Source of the DNA: Glycine soja
Taxonomy: Eukaryota; Streptophyta; Magnoliopsida; Fabales; Fabaceae
Assembly: GCF_004193775.1 (NCBI RefSeq)
Contig: NC_041011.1
Location: 38,571,167-38,635,166, forward strand
Reading direction: 5' to 3'
Length of the DNA: 64,000 bases
Under the pieces are notes generated by a model. It was not told the DNA's origin. It made no database searches and worked only from the letters and a program-made list of their open reading frames with translations. Shown here one piece after another: positions 44,272 to 52,974 of this stretch. Position numbers and translations under genes: made by a program. Within the stretch, counting starts at the first letter, position 1. Every line of letters starts with the position of its first letter.

Positions 44272-45930
44272 CTGGGAGATCCCCAGATTCATGTTTTCTT
44301 TCATATTTCTTTTGTCATTTTTATTCTATGTTATTGTTTTGACTTGAGAGACTAATGTTTGTTTTTGTTGTTTCGATTGTCATTGGTACAGCGCATACAT
44401 TTTTGTTTAGATTGTTGCGTTAGTGTTTATATATCATTACTATTGATGATGCTTGGAATTCTGGAACCGTGTAGAGTTCTTCGTTTAGGAACATCGTCCA
44501 AAAAATATATGTGTAAAATAAACAAAAAAAATCATGATAAAAATAAAAATAGAAAAGAAAAAAATGAAATGAATGAAATGGAAAAGAGAACAAAAAGGAA
44601 AAGAAGAAAGCAAGTAAGGAAAAAGGTGGAAAAAGAGAAAATAAGTTGTCTAGCTAAAAACCGACATGCTTTTTGAAAAGAGACGATTTCCAACTTTTCT
44701 TTGAAACAAATTCATTCATCGATCATAACCGATTTTTGAAGAAAAAACGTGTCTACACCTGAAGGGTGAATGCTGTGAAAATTTCCCCGGACGCCCAAAA
44801 TGACTTGGAGGAATGCACAAATTGATAAAAGAACATATTTTGGAAACCTTGGGTTGATCTAAAATAGAGGAAATGAATCCTGAGCCCTAGCATCACATGA
44901 CCATAAAAATTTGACACTTGAGTGTCCGCATAGGTGCATGCATGACCAGTTTTGCATAAAGTTTCCAAATCATCATTTTTGCATTTGTGCCATGGAAATA
45001 ATGTGGGGCTCCCCTTTTATCCTTGAGCCAAACCAAACCCCGACATGTATCATGTCTAGCCATTCTACAAACCTTGAGCCAAAATCCTGACTCACCATAA
45101 TCCTTACCCTCGGAAGCAAAAAAGAAAAGAAAGGAAATTCCCAATCAAAGAGTGGGAGAAAGCAAAAAAAGAAAAGAAAGAAATTCCCAATCAAAGAATG
45201 GGATAAAGAAAAAAGAGAAAAGAAGGAAAGAAAGCTCCTGATCAAGGATCGAAAGAAAACAGAAGAAATGTGCAGAGAGGTCTTTGGACCGGACAATATC
45301 TGAACAATACAGAATTGTCACCAAATGAACAAAAAAGGAAGGAAAGGAAACCACGACCTAAAGTGGTCTTCTCCCTTTGATTACCAGCCAAAATCCCGTG
45401 CGCTAGCGACTTTTTTTCTCGCCCCGCACTAAACAAAAAAAACAGAAAAAGAAAAAGCCAGAAAAATCAAAAGCCAAAAACACACAAAAGCCGAAAAAAA
45501 AACCACCAAAAGAACCCATTCCCAAGGGAAGCCCTATTGATCCATGATCACGCATGTAATTTTTGATTTGATAGGAAATAATTTGCAAAGTCAAGTCATG
45601 ACATATCTATGGTTCGGAATTAGGATGAAACACTTACCTGTGCAAGATTGATACACTTTGAGTGATTTTCTTCTATTTTTGTCGAACCCGGTGTTTCCTC
45701 TAAATGGTCATTTAGAAACGAAATGCTAACATCCAAAATCTCATTTATGGTTATGGGGGATCCCATCGGCAGACTCTCCTTCCCCGGTAGACGCATTGTT
45801 TTTCACAAAAAAAAAAAAAAAAAAAAAAAAGGGCATATACTGCTCTAAATCAGTTGGAATATTTGTCTCTTTGCTAAAGCATGTTTGCATTTTAGTGGAG
45901 AAAACAACTAGACTTTTTCAAGTCTCACAA
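44272..45930 (+). other. Ogre 3' region, low-complexity spacer
   Basis: No gene is supported. It includes A-rich tracts (44510-44640), a short tandem repeat (45118-45260) and a run of about 25 A at 45807-45830. The ORFs here are low-complexity. Confidence 0.55.
45118..45260. repeat. Degenerate tandem repeat of about 50 bp
   Basis: Two to three copies of a unit containing AAATTCCCAATCAAAGA followed by an A/G-rich tail. The later copy reads GCTCCTGATCAAGGATCGAAAG. Confidence 0.5.
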
Positions 45931-46257
45931 GTTATCCAGAACTACGTAGGTCTGAGTTCCTCATTGGAGGATACGTAGGAGCAAGGGCCTCGCTTTTGTC
46001 GACCATACCGCCTTTTGTTGCCATGACTCAAGAGCTGGTAGCCCGCGGAGACACCTTACGGTTATCCGCACCTCGTCATTCAGTGACCCCAAGTGTGATT
46101 GACGAGCAGAGACCAATATGGTCATCTGCGCCCTTTCCGGAGATGTCAGCATTTTCCGATGGAGACTTTTCAAGTCTCACAAGTTATCTAGAACTACGTA
46201 GGTCTGAGTTCCTCATTGGAGGATACGTAGGAGCAAGAGCCTTGCTTTTGTCGGCCG
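45930..46257. repeat. Duplicated CTACGTAG module, shared with the LTR
   Basis: A block starting ACAAGTTATC and containing AACTACGTAGGTCTGA, CCTCATTGGAGGA and TACGTAGGAGCA occurs at about 45928-46005 and again at 46170-46257. Both Ogre LTRs contain a related block (22236-22316 and 49573-49650). Confidence 0.7.
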
Positions 46258-47460
46258 CCCCATAATCTTTGTCATACTGACCCTGAGGTCATGAGACATG
46301 CACCCTTGTATCATCCAGAGACGGCGGGCCCGATGATACGCGGAGATACCTTACGGTTATCCGCACCCTTTTGTCATCCAGAGGCGGCGGGCCCGATGAC
46401 AAGCAGAGACCAAATTTGGTCATTCTGCACCCTTGTATCATCCAGAGGCGGCGGGCCCGATGATACGCGGAGATACCTTACGGTTATCCGCACCCTTTTG
46501 TCATCCAGAGGCGGCGGGCCCGATGACAAGCAGAGACCAAGTTTGGTCATTCTGCACCCTTATATCATCCAGAGGCGGCGGGCCCGATGATACGCGGAGA
46601 TACCTTACGGTTATCCGCACCCTTTTGTCATCCAGAGGCGGCGGGCCCGATGACAAGCAGAGACCAAGTTTGGTCATTCTGCACCCTTGTATCATCCAGA
46701 GGCGGCGGGCCCGATGATACGCGGAGATACCTTACGGTTATCCGCACCCTTTTGTCATCCAGAGGCGGCGGGCCCGATGACAAGCAGAGACCAAGTTTGG
46801 TCATTCTGCACCCTTGTATCATCCAGAGGCGGCGGGCCCGATGATACGCGGAGATACCTTACGGTTATCCGCACCCTTTTGTCATCCAGAGGCGGCGGGC
46901 CCGATGACAAGCAGAGACCAAGTTTGGTCATTCTGCACCCTTGTATCATCCAGAGGCGGCGGGCCCGATGATACGCGGAGATACCTTACGGTTATCCGCA
47001 CCCTTTTGTCATCCAGAGGTGGCGGGCCCGATGACAAGCAGAGACCAAGTTTGGTCATTCTGCACCCTTGTATCATCCAGAGGCGGCGGACCCAATGATA
47101 CGCGGAGATACCTTATGGTTATCCGCACCCTTTTGTCATCCAGAGGCGGCGGGCCCGATGACAAACAGAGGCCAAATTTGGTCATTCTGCACCCTTATAT
47201 CATCCAGAGGCGGCGAGCCCGATGATACGCGGAGATACCTTACGGTTATCCGCACCCTTTTGTCATCCAGAGGCAGCGGGCCCGATGACAAGCAGAGACC
47301 AAGTTTGGTCATTCTGCACCCTTGTATCATCCAGAGGCGGCGGGCCCGATGATACGCGGAAATACTCAAGTGGTTATCCGTATAAACATTCTTTTGCTAT
47401 CTGTAAGACAGAACGCTTGATAGCATGCAGAGGCTGACATAGTCTTCTGTACCTTTTGTT
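46045..47460. repeat. Dimeric 127-bp tandem array of covarying hairpins
   Basis: The core array runs from 46309 to about 47388. The 127-bp unit consists of half-units A (63 bp, starting TATCATC) and B (64 bp, starting TGTCATC). A starts at 46309, 46436, 46563, 46690, 46817, 46944, 47071, 47198 and 47325. Each half-unit holds a 7-bp stem with a 16-nt loop (TATCATC/GATGATA in A, TGTCATC/GATGACA in B). A second hairpin follows (GCGGA/TCCGC in A, GCAGA/TCTGC in B). Diverged flanking units keep the stems with other bases: CTCGTCA/TGACGAG (46072 and 46100) and TGCTATC/GATAGCA (47395 and 47419). Tandem repeats in this region are known in Ogre elements. Confidence 0.9.
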
Positions 47461-48294
47461 CCTCCGGGAACAACAAGTCATTTACATGCGGAAATTTCAT
47501 GGTCGCCCGCGACTCTGGTCAACCGAGAGGAGCGAAATTAGTGTCATATCCTAATTTTCGTCCGGGGACCTTTGCTTGATGACATGCGACCATTCTTTGG
47601 TCCTTGTGAGGTGCTTGGCATCCATCATTAGGCAATTTGTGAAATTCTAGGAACGACAAGTCATGGTCACCCGCGACTCTCGTCAACCGAGAGGAGCGAA
47701 ATTAGTGTCATACCCTAATTTTCGTCCGGGGACCTTTGCTTGATGACATGTGACCATTCTTTGGTCCTTGTGAGGTGCTTGGCACCTATCATTAGGCAGT
47801 TTGTGAAAATTCTGGGAACAACAAGTCATTTGCATGTGGAGATTTCATGGTCGCCCGCGACTCTCGTCAACCGAGAGGAGCGAAATTAGTGTCATACCCT
47901 AATTTTCGTCCGGGGACCTTTGCTTGATGACATGCGACCATTCTTTGGTCCTTGTGAGGTGCTTGGCATCCATCATTAGGCAATTTGTGAAATTCTAGGA
48001 ACGACAAGTCATGGTCACCCGCGACTCTCGTCAACCGAGAGGAGCGAAATTAGTGTCATACCCTAATTTTCGTCCGGGGACCTTTGCTTGATGACATGCG
48101 ACCATTCTTTGGTCCTTGTGAGGTGCTTGGCACCCATCATTAGGCAGTTTGTGAAAATTCTGGGAACAACAAGTCATTTGCATGTGGAGATTTTATGGTC
48201 ACCCGCGACTCTCGTCAAATCGAGAGGAACGAAATTAGTGTCTTATCTTTACTTTCCTTTTATCTCCAATAAAAGACAAGTAAAGAGGGGCAAC
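47461..48294. repeat. Tandem copies of the LTR start in the Ogre 3' region
   Basis: Four truncated copies of the first roughly 100 bp of the LTR start at 47542, 47706, 47890 and 48054, ahead of the true 3' LTR at 48295. Each is separated by an element containing GGTCACCCGCGACTCTCGTC and CGAGAGGAGCGAAATTA. Spacings alternate 164, 184 and 164, so the higher-order period is 348 bp. The linker can fold by CTCTCG/CGAGAG. 47464-47483 contains TTGTTCC/GGGAACAA. Confidence 0.85.
48282..48294 (+). other. Polypurine tract of the Ogre element
   Basis: AAAGAGGGGCAAC directly before the 3' LTR start TGTCATACC, in the expected position for plus-strand priming. Confidence 0.75.
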
Positions 48295-49954
48295 TGTCAT
48301 ACCCTAATTTCGTCCGGGGACCTTTGCTTGATGACATGCGACCTTTCTTTGGTCCTTGTGAGGTGCTTGGCATCCATCATTAGGCAATTTGTAAAATTCC
48401 AGGACATGCCGAAAAACCAAAAAATATATTGATGCACAATCCGTAAGTTTCCGTGACACACCGGAAATCAAATGGAAGCATCGTTGCATAATTAAGTGAG
48501 GTTCCGTAACATTCCGTAAGTCAAAAAGGGGATGATTATGTAATCCGCAAGGTTCCGTAACATTACGGAAAGAAAACAAGTATCGTTACGAAATTCATAA
48601 GTTTCCGTAACTTTACGAAAAAAGAATCACCAAAAAAGCAGAGGGGGTGTACTTAGTAAAAATGGGGGTGCAAATAGCACCCAGGCCCACTTGGGCCCTC
48701 CAGAATATTCCTCCAGAAGGCTGTTGCTTCTGGAGGAAGCAACCTGGCTCGCCTGGGCGAGCTGAGCTCGCCTGGGCGAGCTGGGCGGCAACCACCTCCC
48801 CTATTTTGCTATAAATAGGGGAGGAAGTGAAGAAGAAAAGGGTTCAGCCCCTTAGGCACTTCTCTCTCTTTCGAATTTGCTTGGAAAAATTGTTTCCGTG
48901 AAGAAAATCTAAGCCGAGGCGCTTCCGAAACGTTTCCGTAACGTTTTCCGTGAGGAATCTCGCAAAGGTTTCAACCGTTCTTCGACGTTCTTCATTCGTT
49001 CTTCATCGTTCTTCGATCTTCAACGGGTAAGTACCTCGAACCAAGCTTTTCGATTCATTCTATGCACCCATGGTGGTCCACATTGTGTTTCGTGCATTTT
49101 TATTCTCGTTTTGTTTACTTTTTATACCCCCTCTTGACGTGCTTAAGCCATTTTACTTAAGTCATTTCTCGCTTAACTTAAAAGTAAAATAAATTTCCAC
49201 CGAACATTTGAATTGTATTATCCGTTAACTTCGGTTAAAATAAATTCCGACCGTTCGGTCGTGCCGTAACCACGTTGGAAATCAAAAAAAGAGGTAAAAA
49301 AATAATATAATAATCAAAAAACATCTTTTAGTAAAATAAAGCGGGAAATCAATCGGACGTTTTCTCTTTGGGATTTCTCATTCTTAATCGAATTGATTAA
49401 TAACTAAAGTGAAACTAAGGCCTAAAATCAATTCGCCTAGTCAAGCTCGTCCACAAAAATAGGCTTTTGAAGTTTGTCATTTCAATTTCTCACTAAGTAA
49501 AATGGATCATTTTTAAGGTCCAACGCCTTAAAATGATCACCACTTAAGTAAAAAAGAATCGCTTGATAAGAAAGAACTACGTAGGTCTGATTTTCTCATC
49601 CCAAATTAAGGAATACGTAGGAGCAAAGGGAAACACCCTTGTCGACCACAAAAAAAGGAAAAATATAAAAAGGATATAAGGACATAAAAGGGAACGTAAA
49701 AATCAAAGTCACGTTTGCACATTCGATTAAAGGCTGCCGTCCCTTGGGACGGACGTGTGGGGTGCTAATACCTTCCCCGTGCGTAAATACAACTCCCGAA
49801 CCTTTCACTTAAAAGTTCGTAGATCGCGTCTTTTCCGGTTTTTCTGACGTTTTCCTCAAATAAACGTTGGTGGCGACTCCGCGCGTATTCCTTTCGTGGA
49901 ACACGCATCCCGCGAGTCACGCGTCGCCCTCCCGCCGAAGGGTAGGTTGCGACA
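48295..49954 (+). repeat. Ogre 3' LTR
   Basis: 1660 bp, with the same ends as the 5' LTR. It differs from it by about a dozen substitutions seen by eye, a few bases in a G run, and one extra copy of an 18-bp block containing GCTCGCCTGGGCGAGC (about 48747-48782). The TATA box is at 48809-48818, within the inverted repeat 48795-48824. It is followed by AGGCC (49955-49959). Confidence 0.9.
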
Positions 49955-49959
49955 AGGCC

Positions 49960-50180
49960 CTAGGGTTCTCATGAGCCTTAGGGTAGATTTCGAGCCCATG
50001 GGCTAAGTATGAGCCCGCTTATCTTTGTAAATATTAGAATAGGTTTTTCCTTCGTTTGGGCCTTGTATTTTGGCCATTCTAGTAATATAGGGTTTTAGCC
50101 TTGTATTTCGGGGCATTTTGAGTAGTCTTTGTAGTAAGGACCTTTTTTTGTATTTTCATGTTTTTTGTCATGGGGGTGAG
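49960..50180 (+). mobile_element. 3' LTR of the family-2 element, second part
   Basis: It continues exactly from the interruption at 20977 (CTAGGGTTCTCATGAGCC...). It matches the 16449-17355 LTR to about its position 16743, then stops at the palindrome GGTGAGCTCACC (50175-50186). Confidence 0.85.
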
Positions 50181-50562
50181 CTCACCTCCTATAATTCTAA
50201 TAGCTAAGCTCACCTCCTTGAGATGAGAAGCTAGAACTTAGCTACACACCCCCTATAATAGCTAAGCTCACCCCCATGACAAAAAACATGAAAATACAAA
50301 AAAAGGTCCTTACTACAAAGACTACTCAAAATGCCCTGAAATACAAGGCTAAAACCCTATACTACTAGAATGGCCAAAATACAAGGCCCAAACGAAGGAA
50401 AAACCTATTCTAATATTTACAAAGATAAGCGGGCTCATACTTAGCCCATGGGCTCAAAATCTACCCTAAGGCTCATGAGAACCCTAGGGCCTACCCTTGG
50501 ATCTCTAGCCCAATCTACTTGGAGTCTTCTACCCAATGCCCTTGCGGGATAGGATTGCATCA
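50181..50562 (-). mobile_element. Inverted LTR fragment (family 2, 5' end)
   Basis: It is the reverse complement of LTR positions from about 16814 to 16449, ending GGATTGCATCA at 50562. With 49960-50180 it forms a large palindrome. Together with 9733-10258 it would account for nearly one complete antisense LTR. Confidence 0.8.
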
Positions 50563-51538
50563 TCTAAGATAAGAGTTTATTAAATTTGTTTAAAGAATCT
50601 CAATTTGATTGCTTTAGTTTGGCCTCAACATCTTTAGTATCAAACACTCTTTTATCAAAGGTTAAATCGGTTCAAAAAGATATTTTTGAACTGGTAATCG
50701 ATTGTCAGAGAGTTTGTGAAGATATTTTTTACTAACAGCACAAAACTGTTTGAATTTTGATCTATGTAATCGATTACCAAAATCCTGTAATCGATTACCA
50801 GTGAAGAGATTTCAAAAAACCTTTGAAAAGTCATGACTCTTCAGAAATATAACTGTGTAATCAATTACCAGAATCATGTAATCGATTACCAATGAGAAAA
50901 CTTCATAAAAACTTTTTGAAAAGACGCATCTCTTCAAACCATTTTGAAAAGGCACAATGGGCCTATATGTGTGTGTCTGACTTTGAAAAGTAAGAGAGAG
51001 ATGTTCTAAGAGAACTTAATTGTTAAATGTTCTCTAAACAACTATTGGCCAAATACTTGCAAATCAATTGAGTATTCTTCTAAGATCTTCAATTTGTATT
51101 ATCATCTCTAAAAGAGAGAAATTCTTTTGTACATTTTAAAACATTGTTGTGATCAAGAGATTGTTCGTCTCTTGACTTGTGAGAATCCTGAACACAAGGA
51201 AGAGAGATCCCAAGGTGTGTTCAAAATCTGTAAAGGATTTACAGAGATAGTGGAAAATCTCAAGTGGGTTGCTTGAGGACTGAACGTAGGCACGGGAAGT
51301 GGCCAAACCAGTATAAATTGAGTTTGCATTTCTCTCTTCCCTTATCTCAGTTATTTTATTGCAGATTACTTTGTCTTGGTAGTTAAAAGAATATTATTAA
51401 ATTGATTGTTTCTTCTTCTTCTGTATTATGAGCCTATCATATGTCTATAGTAAGGGGGTTAAAGTTTGTTAGTGAGAAAATTTTAAAACTTAATTCACCC
51501 CGCCCCCCTCTTAAGTTATTGAGGCCACTTGGCCAACA
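50563..51538 (+). mobile_element. Copia-type LTR fragment
   Basis: It contains five copies of a TGTAATCGATTACCA-like motif (50695-50895). It ends with a C-rich stretch and TTATTGAGGCCACTTGGCCAACA, an end type I associate with soybean copia LTRs. No internal region or primer site follows. The left end is not identifiable and may be lost at the rearrangement junction. The orientation is a best guess. Confidence 0.5.
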
Positions 51539-52700
51539 CAAAATTATATTCTAAAACATGACTTATCCATAGGTATCAAATTGAACATATAATAAAAAAA
51601 TATCTTAGCTTACCTTCTCATGATCACTTATGCTTATTGTTCCGACCTTAGGTCCACAGGTATCATTAGGGTCGTGTTATATCTGAGATATTATCCGCTT
51701 AGGTGCTTGATGATCGTCACAGTTTTATCCTTGTAAAAGACACCTCAATGGCTGAGAGGAAAGAGTGTTTATAAATGACCCTAGCCTTGATTCTTAAGCG
51801 ATGTTGGACTTTGTAGCTACCAGAACAAGCCCCCCACTAAGCGGACAATATCTTGGATACGAAAATCCTAACGATGTCTAGGGATTTGAGGTCAAAACGC
51901 GTTATCACTTATGTTGCCTTGTGGTTAAAAAATATCAATCCTTTTTCTATAAGCAAATATTAATAATTAGTATTTTATATTAGTAAATGGTTTCGAACTC
52001 ATACATCCTTATCACTCACTTCAACCCTTATGACTCTCCCTCAAACCAACAAACTACCTGGTTCTCCTTATGTTCTACTCGCTTACTTCTTTTGCTTTCA
52101 ACATCTTAACCTTTGATCATGTAAATCATCAAAAACGACCTCATACCAATAGGTGAGGCATCGAATCATTTTGAATCTTACAGAAAGGTCAAGATTCAAG
52201 CAATGTTCAATCTTAACCACCAAATTCTCCTACTATCCTTGCAACATAAAATGTTGAAATTTAGAAAAGAAAGAAAAACATGGATAGAAAATATGCAGTC
52301 GATTTCTTACCTTTCTTCTTACATGTTCCAGTTAATATGTCTCCACATGAAGCCGGCTAGCTCCACATGACATCAAGTGCGGCAAATTAGAATTGGAAAA
52401 AACAAAACAAAATAAAATAAAATGGAGATACTAATTCTTGCAAGAAATGAATAGTTAGGTACTTCATTTTGTCTCTATTTAATAAAATAAAATGGAGATA
52501 CTAATTCTTTCAGCACATACGAATCAACCTTTTATTATCATCATAAGTTGAAATTATAATTAATCTCATGTACCCTTTGTAATGAAACGAAAGACAAGGC
52601 AATTTTGCAGGTCATTGATTGCAGGCATGACTGCCCCAAGGAATAAGCAATTTTTGTGAGATATGAATAGCCTTTCAAAAGTACCATAATGTAAATGAAT
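51539..52700. other. Intergenic DNA
   Basis: No gene is seen. An imperfect inverted repeat of about 23 bp pairs ATATCTGAGATATTATCCGC (about 51670) with GCGGACAATATCTTGGATAC (about 51840); it may be a small nested repeat. TAAAATAAAATGGAGATACTAATTCTT is partly duplicated near 52410 and 52480. Confidence 0.45.
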
Positions 52701-52728
52701 TATGGTAAATCCTCATAGTCCTCTGAAG

Positions 52729-52974
52729 ATGTCATCCAGAACTAGTGACATGGATGATTTTCATAAGGGTTTGTGTGGGTGGAGTTGGAAGGAGAACAAG
52801 TTGTTTGAGCTCGCTTTAGCCGTGGTAGACGAGAACCACCTGAAACGGTGGGAGGTTGTTGCAGCCATGATTGGAGGACAAAAGAGTGCAGGGGATGTTC
52901 AAGAGCATTATGTGTTTCTTTTGGAGGATTTAAATTCATTGAGTCTGGAAAATTGGACCATAAACTTGCTGTGA
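52729..52974 (+). CDS. RADIALIS-like SANT/MYB small transcription factor
   Basis: The chosen start is the ATG at 52729 (MSSRTSDMDDFHKG), since RADIALIS-like proteins usually start near MSS; an upstream in-frame ATG is at 52702. The protein has 81 residues. Nearly all of it is one SANT/MYB domain: CGWSWKENKLFELALAV, then RWEVVAAMIGG and AGDVQEHYVFLLEDL, with the spaced aromatic residues of the three helices. Such proteins compete with larger MYB partners and have roles in flower asymmetry and cell expansion. After LLEDL the frame runs 13 residues to a stop, while the frame shifted by one base continues family-like (FIESGK) to 53033. An A run (52932-52934) at the switch point suggests a one-base loss or a sequencing error. 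The SANT core is intact either way. Confidence 0.65.
   Translation: MSSRTSDMDDFHKGLCGWSWKENKLFELALAVVDENHLKRWEVVAAMIGGQKSAGDVQEHYVFLLEDLNSLSLENWTINLL

Larger units (their letters stand above)
20978..49954 (+). mobile_element. Ogre/Tat Ty3/gypsy retrotransposon, full length with internal duplication
   Basis: Two LTRs (20978-22620 and 48295-49954) bound the element, and the 5-bp target duplication is AGGCC (20973-20977 and 49955-49959). The internal order is tRNA-Arg primer site, ORF1, gag-protease with G-patch, intron, RT, RNase H, archaeal-type RNase H and integrase. These are followed by an extra sense ORF, tandem repeats and a polypurine tract. The extra ORF1, the intron before RT, the second RNase H and the tRNA-Arg primer mark the Ogre branch of Tat elements. 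The length is 28977 bp. About 8.1 kb of this is a second copy of gag to RNase H that is probably an assembly error, so the true length is near 20.9 kb. By eye the LTRs differ at about a dozen substitutions, so the insertion is young. Confidence 0.9.

Noticed and set aside
45807..45830. Poly-A tail of a LINE or processed pseudogene
   Set aside because: No target duplication or coding remnant precedes it; it is a homopolymer in the Ogre 3' region.
46309..47388. Regular repeat array resembling a CRISPR array
   Set aside because: The units are continuous 63/64-bp tandem repeats without unique spacers, inside a plant retrotransposon with no Cas genes.
46291..47437. Series of overlapping ORFs of about 94 residues
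   Set aside because: They arise because the tandem unit lacks stops in some frames. The period of 127 is not a multiple of three, and the proteins are low-complexity repeats.
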